Assembly: GCA_902521465.1 (NCBI GenBank)
Contig: CABYRL010000001.1
Coordinates: 186,001-250,000 of the forward strand
Direction: 5' to 3'
Length of the DNA stretch: 64,000 nucleotides
Origin: an uncultured Alphaproteobacteria bacterium
Lineage (GTDB): Bacteria > Pseudomonadota > Alphaproteobacteria > HIMB59
The notes beneath the pieces were generated by a model. That model had not been told where the DNA came from and ran no database searches. It saw only the letters and a list, made by a program, of their open reading frames with translations. The number at the start of each line of letters is the position of its first letter. The stretch's first letter is position 1. The position numbers and the translations under genes are program-made. This document shows, piece by piece, positions 28,707-37,463 of this stretch.

Positions 28707-29321
28707 ATGACGTTTGAGATTCTTAGCACACCCGTAAACTCACCAGCAAGTTTAATTTTTCAGCAGTGTTTAACTGAAGTTGACCCTGAGAATAGGTCTC
28801 TTAACTCTGCTATGAATGAGGTGGGTGGATATTTTTTAGATAAGGCTGAGACATCTCCGCTATCAAAAGACCTATGGAATAAAGTTATAGACCAATCAAA
28901 TAATAAAAAACTATTAACTCAAATTGATGAGGTGCATGATCCTTTGTTAAGTCAGTTACCAGTAACTCTAAGATCCCATTTAAGAAATAAAAATATTAAG
29001 TGGAAATCTTTTAAAGATGTTAAGGTTGCTTCTATACTGCCCAAGGACAATAACGAAAAGCTAGAACTCATTCATGTAATGCCTGGTGCAAAAATTCCTC
29101 AACACACACATGAAGGCAATGAAAGTTTTTTAGTATTACACGGCTCCTATAGTGATGAGTACGGTAATTATAAGCAAGGATCTGTTCAAGTAAGAAGTAA
29201 TGATCATAATCATACACCTGTTGGCGATTCAAAAACTGGTTGTATCGGACTCGCATACACTCACGGTAAAATTAAATTCTCTGGTAAATTTGGTAAGCTA
29301 TTAAATTTAATTGCTAACTAA
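28707..29321 (+). CDS. ChrR-like cupin anti-sigma factor with degenerate zinc finger
   Basis: This 204-residue partner of the adjacent ECF sigma factor has a C-terminal half that is a cupin with likely metal ligands (IPQHTHEGNESFLVLHG, then NDHNHTPVG), as in ChrR. The N-terminal half should hold the zinc-binding anti-sigma domain, and the segment NEVGGYFLDKAE aligns well with it. However, the HxxxCxxC ligand cluster is absent: only one cysteine and no histidine occur before residue 70. Sigma binding may therefore be zinc-independent here. It starts directly after the sigma stop codon. Confidence 0.82.
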   Translation: MTFEILSTPVNSPASLIFQQCLTEVDPENRSLNSAMNEVGGYFLDKAETSPLSKDLWNKVIDQSNNKKLLTQIDEVHDPLLSQLPVTLRSHLRNKNIKWKSFKDVKVASILPKDNNEKLELIHVMPGAKIPQHTHEGNESFLVLHGSYSDEYGNYKQGSVQVRSNDHNHTPVGDSKTGCIGLAYTHGKIKFSGKFGKLLNLIAN

Positions 29322-29327
29322 TTTAAA

Positions 29328-29726
29328 TTATAAAATATATAGAATATGTGCTGGAGCTATACCGGCTGTTAGTATTAACCTCAAAATAAAATAATCAGTT
29401 TTAATTATTTTTTCTTTGAAATAAAAAAAGAAATCAAAGCATAAAACTATGAAATAACCTGCTATAAAAAGACCAATAGTTTCATCAAATTTTAAGTCAA
29501 ATGCTAAAACCAAAAATGCATAAACAGCTGGGCAGACACTAAACAAAATAGCTATATTATTTTTTGATTGAAGATAAACACCCCAATACACTGCACCTAA
29601 AAATGACATTATGACCGCAGAGTAATAAACGAACATATCTTTATCAAAATCAAGAAATATTAAATCGATGTTGTAAAAACAAAGATAAAAAGGAATTACA
29701 CCAGGAATACCAATAAGGTAAATCAT
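29328..29726 (-). CDS. DUF3429 family membrane protein
   Basis: This 132-residue membrane protein has about four helices. The opening IYLIGIPGVIPFYLCFY and the central YYSAVIMSFLGAVYWGVYL match the DUF3429 pattern (GLxGxIPF, then YGAVILSFLGxxHWG). No function is known for the family. Its start overlaps the stop of the pterin dehydratase gene by 4 bases, so the two genes share an operon with the upstream aldo/keto reductase. It is convergent with the ChrR-like gene. Confidence 0.75.
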   Translation of the reverse strand: MIYLIGIPGVIPFYLCFYNIDLIFLDFDKDMFVYYSAVIMSFLGAVYWGVYLQSKNNIAILFSVCPAVYAFLVLAFDLKFDETIGLFIAGYFIVLCFDFFFYFKEKIIKTDYFILRLILTAGIAPAHILYIL

Positions 29727-29965
29727 TCTTGATAAAGTTTATCGATTTGCTCTGCTAAATCTAGGTCTCTTTGGGTAACTTTCTGAACATCATGAGAAAT
29801 AAGAGAAATGGTAACAGTTCCGTAATCTAAAACAATTTGAGGATGATGATTTTTTTTTTCAGATAACATCGCCACTTGGCTAGTAAAGGCAAAGCTTTTT
29901 CTATAATTTTTAAATTCAAAAGTTTTTGTCAATCTACCCTTATTATCTTTTGGCCAATCAGTCAT
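29723..29965 (-). CDS. phhB: Pterin-4a-carbinolamine dehydratase
   Basis: This enzyme dehydrates 4a-hydroxytetrahydropterin and recycles pterin cofactor. The active-site pattern KKNHHPQIVLDYGTVTISL, then THDV-like SHDVQKVTQRDLDLAEQID, is intact, including the catalytic histidine pair. At 80 residues it is shorter than the usual 95-110 and lacks most of the first helix. No phenylalanine hydroxylase gene is in the window, so its pterin source is not apparent. It is situated 3 bases downstream of the aldo/keto reductase gene. Confidence 0.88.
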   Translation of the reverse strand: MTDWPKDNKGRLTKTFEFKNYRKSFAFTSQVAMLSEKKNHHPQIVLDYGTVTISLISHDVQKVTQRDLDLAEQIDKLYQE

Positions 29966-29968
29966 AGC

Positions 29969-31006
29969 TTAAGGTGCTGGTGATGGATTGTTTTCATGTA
30001 CATCATTAATTTCATCAATAATTTCTTTTGATAATTCTATATCTACTGAATTTATATTTTCTTTCAACTGATCCATTTTTGTTGCACCAATAATATTGCT
30101 TGTGACAAACTCTTGTTGGTTAACAAATGCAAGTGACAATTCAGTAGGGGTAAGTCCGTTATCCTCTGCAATTTTACAATATTGCTCTGTAGCGACCATT
30201 GACCTCTCATTGGTGTACCTAGTCCAATCCTCCCAAATTGTTAAACGAGCACCATCTGGTTTTTTAGAGTTTCTATATTTTCCAGTTAACACACCGCAAG
30301 CTAAAGGGGAATAAGCTAACAAACCTACCTTATCTCTAATGGATATTTCAGACATACCTACTTCATACGTTCGGTTTAATAGACTATATGGATTTTGAAC
30401 AGACATAACTCTTGGTAGGTTTTTATATTTAGACAAGTTGATGTAATTGGATAAACCATAAGGAGTTTCATTAGATAAGCCTAGATATCTAATCTTACCT
30501 TGATCAATAAATTTTTTTGCTGTCTCTAAAATTTCTTCAAAGGGGGTCCATTCTTTTTCCTCTTTATAATTTTTATATCCCAGCCTACCAAAAAAATTTG
30601 TTTTTCTCTCTGGCCAATGTAGTTGATAAAGATCAATGTAATCTGTTTGTAATCTTTGTAGACTTCCCTCTAATGCTTCGGTGAAATGTTTTTCATTAAA
30701 TTGTAGGCCACCTCCTCTAATCCATTTTACATCAGGACCAGCGACCTTTGACGCTAATATTACTTTCTCTCTGTTATTTTTCTGTTTAAACCAATTACCA
30801 ATTATTTTTTCAGTAGCACCATATGTTTTTTCTTTTCCCTTAACTGAATAGTACTCTGCTGTATCAAAGAAATTGACGCCTTTTTCCGTAGAATAATCCA
30901 TTTGCTCAAATGCCTCATTTTCAGTGTTTTGCTCTCCCCAGGTCATTGTACCAAGGCAAATAAGGCTAACTTGAAGGTCAGTATTTCCTAAGGGTTTGAA
31001 TTTCAT
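29969..31006 (-). CDS. Aldo/keto reductase of the Tas type
   Basis: This is a 345-residue NADPH-dependent TIM-barrel oxidoreductase. The catalytic tetrad is seen as Asp and Tyr in FFDTAEYY, Lys in ILASKV and His in LYQLHWP. The overall pattern (LGTMTWGEQNTENEAF at the start, VQNPYSLLNRTYEVG in the middle, a C-terminal NNPSPAP) is that of E. coli Tas. The substrate is unknown. It heads a minus-strand group with phhB and the DUF3429 gene, and is divergent from the BAX-inhibitor gene. Confidence 0.9.
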   Translation of the reverse strand: MKFKPLGNTDLQVSLICLGTMTWGEQNTENEAFEQMDYSTEKGVNFFDTAEYYSVKGKEKTYGATEKIIGNWFKQKNNREKVILASKVAGPDVKWIRGGGLQFNEKHFTEALEGSLQRLQTDYIDLYQLHWPERKTNFFGRLGYKNYKEEKEWTPFEEILETAKKFIDQGKIRYLGLSNETPYGLSNYINLSKYKNLPRVMSVQNPYSLLNRTYEVGMSEISIRDKVGLLAYSPLACGVLTGKYRNSKKPDGARLTIWEDWTRYTNERSMVATEQYCKIAEDNGLTPTELSLAFVNQQEFVTSNIIGATKMDQLKENINSVDIELSKEIIDEINDVHENNPSPAP

Positions 31007-31077
31007 AAAAGATTCATACGGTTTTACTTGAAAAATATCAAGATAATAGCCATATTAAAAATAATTAAGGAGAAATA

Positions 31078-31785
31078 ATGGTCGAATTAAAACAAAATAC
31101 ATATTCGCATTCACAATCTACAGTTATAGATCAGGGCTTAAGAGATTATATGATGAAAGTCTATAATTACATGACATCTGGTTTAGCGATAAGTGGTTTA
31201 GTGGCTTGGGGATTTTCTCAGTCTCCTACTTTAATGGGGGCTATTTATGGCACAGCACTTCAATGGGTTGTAATGCTCGCTCCACTTGGATTTATTTTCT
31301 TTTTAGGTGCAAGATTACAAAAAATGTCCACCTCTGCAGCTCAAATGACATTTTGGGCTTTCGCTGCTGTGATGGGAATTTCACTGTCTTATATATTCAT
31401 AGTTTTCACTGGCGTAAGCATTGTTAGAGTATTTTTAATTACAAGCTGTACATTCGCTGCGATGAGCATCTATGGATATGCAACTAAAAGAGATTTAACT
31501 AAGTTTGGTTCATTTCTAATGATGGGGCTGATTGGAATTATTATCGCTAGTATTGTAAATATATTTTTACAAAGTTCAGCGATGCAATTTGTAATTTCTT
31601 GTGTGGGTGTTTTAGTTTTTGTGGGTTTAACTGCTTACGATACTCAAAGAATTAAATCAACTTATTATCAAGTTGCTGGAACTGCTTTTGCAGGAAAAGC
31701 TGCAATCATGGGTGCACTGACATTATACTTAGACTTTATAAATCTATTCATAATGTTGATGCAATTATTTGGTCAAAGAAGATAA
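31078..31785 (+). CDS. BAX inhibitor-1 family membrane protein (YccA/YbhL type)
   Basis: This 235-residue protein has about seven membrane helices. It opens with YMMKVYNYMTSGLAISGLVAW, and the C-terminal part contains LTAYDTQRIKSTYY and the closing LYLDFINLFIMLMQLFG, all BI-1 family hallmarks. Bacterial members are proposed pH-sensitive calcium leak channels or modulators of FtsH. A good ribosome-binding site (AAGGAG) precedes the ATG, and a strong terminator follows, so it is a single-gene transcript. Confidence 0.92.
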   Translation: MVELKQNTYSHSQSTVIDQGLRDYMMKVYNYMTSGLAISGLVAWGFSQSPTLMGAIYGTALQWVVMLAPLGFIFFLGARLQKMSTSAAQMTFWAFAAVMGISLSYIFIVFTGVSIVRVFLITSCTFAAMSIYGYATKRDLTKFGSFLMMGLIGIIIASIVNIFLQSSAMQFVISCVGVLVFVGLTAYDTQRIKSTYYQVAGTAFAGKAAIMGALTLYLDFINLFIMLMQLFGQRR

Positions 31786-31810
31786 ATAAATTTCAAATTT
31801 AATTATTTTA

Positions 31811-31837
31811 AGGGGTCATTATTGGCCCCTTTTTTTT
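31811..31837 (+). terminator. Intrinsic terminator after the BAX-inhibitor-1 gene
   Basis: AGGGGTCA pairs with TGGCCCCT (one G-T pair) across a 4-base loop, followed by seven T. It lies 25 bases after the stop codon. Confidence 0.85.
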
Positions 31838-31883
31838 ACTAAATTAACGTATCAATTTTTTAATTAGTCATTAATATCCTCGC

Positions 31884-32768
31884 GTGATTGGATACATCTT
31901 AGCAATAGGTGCTGCAGCTACGTGGTCTATGGTTGCTTTATCAGCAACAAGAATTGTCAGATATTTTGGAAGTTATAATTATAACCTTTTAAGATTAATA
32001 GGAATAGTAGTACTCTTCTTACCCTACATTATAGTAAATTGGGATCCAATTTATTTAAATAAATCAATATTCATAGCAATATTTTTATCTTCGGTAATTG
32101 GTATTATAATAGGAGACACATTTTTATTTGTGTGCCTCAAAAGGCTTGGGCCTAGAAGGCAAGCTTTATTATTTTCTTTGCAAATACCCTTTACTATCAT
32201 TTTAGCAGAAATATTTTTACAAACACTTCCATCTATGGTCGAGCTATTCGGATGCTTTTTAATTTTTTTTGGAATCATAGTTGCAATACAATTTAATCGA
32301 ACAATTCCTGATGATGATTTAGAGAATATTCAAGGAAACAAATATATTGGACTGATTGCTGGTATTGGTCTAGCACTATGTCAGGCTATTGGTATCATTC
32401 TTATGAAACCTGCGCTTGAGGTAACAGACCCAATCATTGTGTCTTATGTAAGAGTTTTAATAGCAGCGATATTGATGTTTTTTAGCTTAGGATTTCTTAA
32501 AAATAATAATCTTTTAGAAAGAATGAAAGATGTTAAAAAAACTTTTTATAGTATTTTTCTTGGCTTTATGGGAATGGGCGTTGGAATGACTATGTTAATA
32601 ATTGCTCTTAAAAATGGAGATCCTGGAATTATTTCAACTTTATCAAGCACAATGCCAATTATGATAATACCGATATTATGGATTGTTACTAAAAATTATG
32701 CAGGGCATCTAGCAGTAATAGGCGCTACTCTGACTTGTTTTGGAGCAGGAGTAATTTTTTTAAATTAA
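31884..32768 (+). CDS. DMT-superfamily (EamA) transporter
   Basis: This 294-residue inner-membrane protein has about ten helices in two EamA repeats (roughly residues 1-138 and 152-294). The first repeat ends FFGIIVAIQFN and the second has YVRVLIAAILMFFSLGFL and SSTMPIMIIPILWIV. Members export amino acids, metabolites or drugs, and specificity is not predictable. The start is GTG at 31884. Its end overlaps the stop of the convergent hemY-like gene by 4 bases. Confidence 0.85.
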   Translation: MIGYILAIGAAATWSMVALSATRIVRYFGSYNYNLLRLIGIVVLFLPYIIVNWDPIYLNKSIFIAIFLSSVIGIIIGDTFLFVCLKRLGPRRQALLFSLQIPFTIILAEIFLQTLPSMVELFGCFLIFFGIIVAIQFNRTIPDDDLENIQGNKYIGLIAGIGLALCQAIGIILMKPALEVTDPIIVSYVRVLIAAILMFFSLGFLKNNNLLERMKDVKKTFYSIFLGFMGMGVGMTMLIIALKNGDPGIISTLSSTMPIMIIPILWIVTKNYAGHLAVIGATLTCFGAGVIFLN

Positions 32769-33196
32769 TCCGAGCCTTTCTCAACGTTGACTATTTTTAG
32801 ATCCTTTGTTTTTTTAATTTGTGTTTGTAATATTTTGTTTAAAGGATCCTTACCTAGGTATTTTTTAAATTTTTTCTGACTTTGTGTAGCTTTATCTGTA
32901 TTACCTTCAGTTATCGCAACTAATGTCTCTCTTAAATGTTCAAGACCCTTTTGCTCATTTGAGGATTTGTAGCGCATATATGCAGCTCGTGGATAAATAA
33001 AAAGCTTTGTAAATGCATAAGAAAACAAAATTAAAAGAATAAGAAATGTTATTAAGACAAAAAGGAATTGAACAATGGGAATGCTCAGTTGCCAAATTCC
33101 TAAAACGAGTGAGAGATTGCCAGCATTGTTAAACAGATAAAAAAGAACACCATAACCACTTATAAAAATTATTAAAATTACTAGAAGCCTTATCAT
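32765..33196 (-). CDS. HemY N-terminal domain protein (short)
   Basis: This 143-residue protein has two membrane helices (residues 1-24 and 40-66) followed by the HemY_N segment YPRAAYMRYKSSNEQKGLEHLRETLVAITEGNTDKA. Full HemY proteins have about 400-500 residues with C-terminal TPRs; here only the N-terminal domain remains. The ATG overlaps the stop of the mic60-like gene. In other alphaproteobacteria the order is hemC-hemD-mic60-hemY opposite tsaD, and this position fits that arrangement with hemC and hemD missing. Function in heme synthesis is unproven for the family. Confidence 0.72.
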   Translation of the reverse strand: MIRLLVILIIFISGYGVLFYLFNNAGNLSLVLGIWQLSIPIVQFLFVLITFLILLILFSYAFTKLFIYPRAAYMRYKSSNEQKGLEHLRETLVAITEGNTDKATQSQKKFKKYLGKDPLNKILQTQIKKTKDLKIVNVEKGSD

Positions 33197-33987
33197 TAAA
33201 TCATATTCTCCAGAAAAATTTGATTATCGTTGTAGATTTGGGCTAGTTCATAAGAAGATTTAAAAAATATTTTTTGGTTAGGATTTAATTTCTCATATTC
33301 AATTATCGCCTTTGTATATTGTCGATTATACATTGCATTAATAAACGATGGTAAGGGTTCTAATGAATTTTTTGTTATCTGAATTTCAAATATATTTTCA
33401 ATAATTCTTTTAAGCCATTGAAAATTATTTTTTTTCATAAACTCATTTTGTACATATGTATTTTCATTAATTTGTAATTGCTGTAATGAATATGTATAGT
33501 CTGGAATAGTGAGTAATTCTTTAAATTTTTCTTCATTAAAAAATAAATATTGATTTTGAAGTTTTTGAATATTTTTATTTCGAATTTGTTGTTGATCAAT
33601 ATTAACTATAATCTGATTTATGGACAAAATTAATTCATATGCTTCATCATTAGATAATGTAATTTGTTGTGGCTCTGGCTCAACAACAGTAGTTTGGGGT
33701 ATTTCTTGAACATTTTTTGCTAACTCTAGTATAAGAGACTCAAGACGATCTACTTTATCTTCGAGTTCTTTATTGTTTAAGTCATTTATAGAAGTTGTCT
33801 CTTTTTGAACATTTGGTGATTGAGTTTCTTGATTTAATTTACTGATTTGAGCCTCATCAAATATTAAAAGGTTATTTTGATACAAGTAGCCTCCTGCTAC
33901 AGTTATGAGGATTAGAAATATAACTATTAGGAAAAGATTTCGTTGTAGAAAACTTTTTTTACTGTCATTTTTTTGATTTTCAGACAT
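33196..33987 (-). CDS. Mitofilin/Mic60-like membrane protein (reduced)
   Basis: This 263-residue protein has a single N-terminal helix (about residues 18-37), a charged linker, a coiled coil (about 65-95) and a helical C-terminal domain ending in a segment rich in Tyr and Asn. Architecture and position (next to hemY, divergent from tsaD) match the alphaproteobacterial Mic60/mitofilin, which shapes the inner membrane. The primary sequence is too diverged for a firm call, and the protein is shorter than typical members (about 350-450). It is co-translated with the hemY-like gene. Confidence 0.6.
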   Translation of the reverse strand: MSENQKNDSKKSFLQRNLFLIVIFLILITVAGGYLYQNNLLIFDEAQISKLNQETQSPNVQKETTSINDLNNKELEDKVDRLESLILELAKNVQEIPQTTVVEPEPQQITLSNDEAYELILSINQIIVNIDQQQIRNKNIQKLQNQYLFFNEEKFKELLTIPDYTYSLQQLQINENTYVQNEFMKKNNFQWLKRIIENIFEIQITKNSLEPLPSFINAMYNRQYTKAIIEYEKLNPNQKIFFKSSYELAQIYNDNQIFLENMI

Positions 33988-34016
33988 TCAATAAGAATCT
34001 ATATTTTTTTATAATA

Positions 34017-35033
34017 ATGAAAGTTTTAGCAATAGAAAGTTCTTGTGATGATACATCTATAGCAATTGTAAATGATGATAAAACTGTTGAGTTTCTTGAA
34101 ACAATTAATCATAGGAAATTTCATAAAGATCTTGGGGGTGTTATACCCGAAATGGCAGCACGACAGCATTTAGAAATTTTAGAAATATTAGGTAAATCAA
34201 TTAAAAAAATTAATTTTTCCAAAATTTCAGCAATTGCCGCAACATTTGGACCTGGGCTTATTGGTGGATTAATTGTGGGATCGTCTTTTGCAAAAGGTTT
34301 ATCAATATCTAAAAATATCAAACTTGTTCCCATTAATCATTTGCAAGCACATTTATTATCGCCTCGACTTGTATCTGAAGTTAAGTTTCCATATTTATGT
34401 CTACTCGTCTCTGGAGGGAATACTGCATTAGTATTGGTTAAAAATTCAAAAAGTTTTATTACTCTTGGATCAACAATTGATGACTCTACAGGTGAGTGTT
34501 TTGATAAAGTGGCTAAAGGGTTGGGATTGGGATACCCTGGCGGGCCAGAAATAGAACACTTAGCATTAGGTGGCAATATTGAGAAGTTTAAACTTCCGAT
34601 GCCTTTAACAAAGAAAAATAATTGTGATTTTTCTTTTTCAGGTTTAAAAACAGCAGCGCTAAATATCATCAAAAATAATAAAAAAACGAAAATATTTCTG
34701 AGAGACTTTTCGGCTTCATTTCAACATACTGTATCTAAAGTGTTAGAAATTAAAATATTAAATAGCATTAAACTTTTAGAAAAAGAAAATATTAAAATTA
34801 ATGATTTTTCTATTTGTGGTGGAGTAGCGGCAAATAAATATTTAAATACTGATATTCAAAAACTTATTTTAACAAAGAAAATTAATTTTCATCAAGTACC
34901 TTTATCTTTATGTACCGACAATGCTGCAATGATAGGTTGGAATGCTATCGAAATTATGAAAAGTAGAAAAATTAGGTACAATAATTACAATGTTAGACCA
35001 ACACCTAATATACTAGTTCATGAACACTTCTAA
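34017..35033 (+). CDS. tsaD: tRNA threonylcarbamoyladenosine transferase TsaD
   Basis: TsaD, with TsaB/E, transfers the threonylcarbamoyl group to A37 of ANN-decoding tRNAs. The 338-residue protein opens with MKVLAIESSCDDTSIAIV and carries the metal-binding histidine pair in INHLQAHLLSP, the ASKHA phosphate loop LLVSGGNTALVLV and the C-terminal SLCTDNAAMIGW. The end overlaps the EVE gene by 14 bases, starting a compact run of plus-strand genes to 40946. Divergent mic60/hemY genes lie upstream with 29 bases between starts. Confidence 0.95.
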   Translation: MKVLAIESSCDDTSIAIVNDDKTVEFLETINHRKFHKDLGGVIPEMAARQHLEILEILGKSIKKINFSKISAIAATFGPGLIGGLIVGSSFAKGLSISKNIKLVPINHLQAHLLSPRLVSEVKFPYLCLLVSGGNTALVLVKNSKSFITLGSTIDDSTGECFDKVAKGLGLGYPGGPEIEHLALGGNIEKFKLPMPLTKKNNCDFSFSGLKTAALNIIKNNKKTKIFLRDFSASFQHTVSKVLEIKILNSIKLLEKENIKINDFSICGGVAANKYLNTDIQKLILTKKINFHQVPLSLCTDNAAMIGWNAIEIMKSRKIRYNNYNVRPTPNILVHEHF

Positions 35034-35448
35034 AAGTTATTGGCTTCTAAAATCAGAGCCTGGTTCCTGGTCATGGGATCAACAAAAAAAGAAAAAAACT
35101 GAACATTGGGACGGTGTTAGAAATTATCAGGCAGCAAATAATATGAAAAAGATGAGAAAAGGTGATGAGTGTCTATTTTATCACTCAGTAACAGAGAAGG
35201 CTATTAAGGGAATAGTTAGGGTTACTAAGGAATACTATCCAGATCACACAGATAAAAAAGGAATATTTGGAATGGTTGATGTAACCTATGTCAAAGATCT
35301 AAATGAAGTTTACTTATCAGAAATAAAAGCAGACCCATTTTTCCAAGATTTTCCGCTAGTAAAACAATCTAGATTAAGTGTGATGCCTGTAACATTGAAG
35401 CAATGGAAGAAATTAATTAATATGAGTGAAAAAAATGAGAGAATTTAA
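35020..35448 (+). CDS. EVE domain protein
   Basis: This 142-residue protein consists of an EVE domain ([19 protein letters not shown], then [27 protein letters not shown]), a PUA-like fold related to modified-base readers. Housekeeping members of this kind are widespread and lack a defined substrate. It is embedded between tsaD (14-base overlap) and acs (overlap of 14 or 23 bases depending on the acs start), so it is translated with them. Confidence 0.88.
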   Translation: MNTSKSYWLLKSEPGSWSWDQQKKKKTEHWDGVRNYQAANNMKKMRKGDECLFYHSVTEKAIKGIVRVTKEYYPDHTDKKGIFGMVDVTYVKDLNEVYLSEIKADPFFQDFPLVKQSRLSVMPVTLKQWKKLINMSEKNERI

Positions 35449-37351
35449 ATTATCTAATCCACTGTTATCAAAAGAACAATATGAAGAGATGTATGCAGAG
35501 TCTTTTAGTGATAAAGAACAATTCTGGTCTAAAGTGGCAAAATCTCAACTAACGTGGTCTAAAAATTTCACTAAAGTTAAAAACACCAACTATGACGGTG
35601 ACGTATCTATCAAATGGTTTGAGGATGGAGAATTAAATGCTTGTTATAACTGTGTCGATAGACATGCGGAAACACAACCAGATGAAATAGCAGTTATTTG
35701 GGAGGGAGATGATACCAGTAAAAATAAAACCTACACCTATAAAGAATTAAAATCAGAAGTAAGCAAATTTGCAAATGTTTTGAAAAAACTAGGTGTACAA
35801 AAAGGTGATGTTGTAACAATTTATTTAACTATGATTCCTGAAGTTGCATTTGCTATGTTGGCTTGTGCAAGAATAGGTGCAATTCATTCAGTAATATTTG
35901 GGGGCTTCGCCCCAGAGTCGATAGCAGGACGAATTAAAGATTGCAAATCACAATTTGTAATTACAGCTGACGAGGGTGTTCGAGGTGGAAAAATAATTCC
36001 TCTAAAAAAATATATTAATACAGCTTTAGAAAGTTGCGATAGCTCCATAAAGACTCTTGTTATTCGGTATACAAACACTTTAGAGGAATTACATAAAGAT
36101 AATAATTTTTATTATGATGAATTAATTAAAGAAGTAGACGATCAATGTGAATGTGTATCAATGAATGCAGAAGATCCTCTTTTTATTTTATATACATCTG
36201 GTTCTACAGGTAAGCCAAAGGGTGTGCTTCATACTACAGGAGGATATTTAGTTTATGCTTCATTTACCCATAAGTACTCCTTTGACTACCATCCTGAAGA
36301 TGTCTACTGGTGCACTGCTGATGCAGGGTGGATTACAGGACATTCTTATTCTGTCTATGGTCCACTCGCAAACGGTGGAAAAACACTTCTATTTGAGGGA
36401 GTTCCTAACTATCCCGATTTTTCTCGTTTCTGGGAAGTTTGTGATAAATATAAAGTAAATATTTTTTATACCGCTCCAACTGTGCTGAGATCTTTAATGA
36501 AAGAGGGTGATTCTTATATTGAAAAATGTGATTTAAGCTCCTTAAGAATTTTAGGTACAGTTGGAGAGCCAATCAATCCTGAAGCTTGGAATTGGTATTC
36601 ATCAATTGTTGGTAAAGATAAATGCCCTGTAATAGATACATGGTGGCAAACTGAAACAGGTGGTCATCTAATTTCACCGATACCCGGCGTATCCAAACTT
36701 AAACCTGGAAGTGCAACACTGCCTTATTTTGGAATTGAAGCCGCAATAGTTGATGATAATGGGAATATTTTAGAGGGTGAATGTGAAGGTAAGCTGTGTA
36801 TGTTAGACAGTTGGCCTGGTCAGATGAGAACAGTTTATGGTGACCATCAGCGATTTATTGATACTTATTTTAGTCAATTCAAAGGAAAATATTTTACCGG
36901 AGATGGGTGTCGTAGAGATAAGGATGGTTTTTATTGGATTACGGGAAGGGTAGATGATTGCATCAATGTGTCTGGCCACCTACTTGGAACAGCTGAAATC
37001 GAAAGTGCATTTGTTGAACACGAATTAGTCTCTGAAGCAGCAGTAGTGGGCTACCCCCACGATATAAAAGGCCAAGGTATTTATGCTTATGTTACAACAA
37101 ATACTGGAGTTGAGGTTAGCGAGGATTTAAAAAATGAACTTGTGCAATGGATTAGGACAAAAATAGGCCCAATAGCAACACCTGATAAGTTGCAATTTTC
37201 GCCAGGGCTTCCTAAAACAAGATCCGGCAAAATAATGAGAAGGATCTTAAGAAAAATAGCATCAAAAGAAGAGGAACAACTTGGCGACACATCAACATTG
37301 GCGGACCCTAATGTTGTTCAATCATTAATAGACGGGTCTAAAAATATCTAA
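35426..37351 (+). CDS. acs: Acetyl-CoA synthetase
   Basis: Acs activates acetate with ATP and CoA through an acetyl-adenylate. The 641-residue protein has the P-loop [20 protein letters not shown], the motif [11 protein letters not shown], the hinge region [21 protein letters not shown] and the regulatory lysine in [11 protein letters not shown] near the C-terminus. Length matches the family (about 650). The ATG at 35426 lies within the EVE gene; a second ATG at 35435 (MREFKLS) is equally plausible. It indicates use of external or recycled acetate. Confidence 0.95.
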   Translation: MKKMREFKLSNPLLSKEQYEEMYAESFSDKEQFWSKVAKSQLTWSKNFTKVKNTNYDGDVSIKWFEDGELNACYNCVDRHAETQPDEIAVIWEGDDTSKNKTYTYKELKSEVSKFANVLKKLGVQKGDVVTIYLTMIPEVAFAMLACARIGAIHSVIFGGFAPESIAGRIKDCKSQFVITADEGVRGGKIIPLKKYINTALESCDSSIKTLVIRYTNTLEELHKDNNFYYDELIKEVDDQCECVSMNAEDPLFILYTSGSTGKPKGVLHTTGGYLVYASFTHKYSFDYHPEDVYWCTADAGWITGHSYSVYGPLANGGKTLLFEGVPNYPDFSRFWEVCDKYKVNIFYTAPTVLRSLMKEGDSYIEKCDLSSLRILGTVGEPINPEAWNWYSSIVGKDKCPVIDTWWQTETGGHLISPIPGVSKLKPGSATLPYFGIEAAIVDDNGNILEGECEGKLCMLDSWPGQMRTVYGDHQRFIDTYFSQFKGKYFTGDGCRRDKDGFYWITGRVDDCINVSGHLLGTAEIESAFVEHELVSEAAVVGYPHDIKGQGIYAYVTTNTGVEVSEDLKNELVQWIRTKIGPIATPDKLQFSPGLPKTRSGKIMRRILRKIASKEEEQLGDTSTLADPNVVQSLIDGSKNI

Positions 37352-37463
37352 ACCAACTGATATTACAAACTTATTTATCTCAATTAAAAAAATTGAGCAG
37401 GGAAGTAGTATAGATCATGTCATAAGTCAGTTTCCAGACGTAAAAAGAAATTTTTTATTTTTA

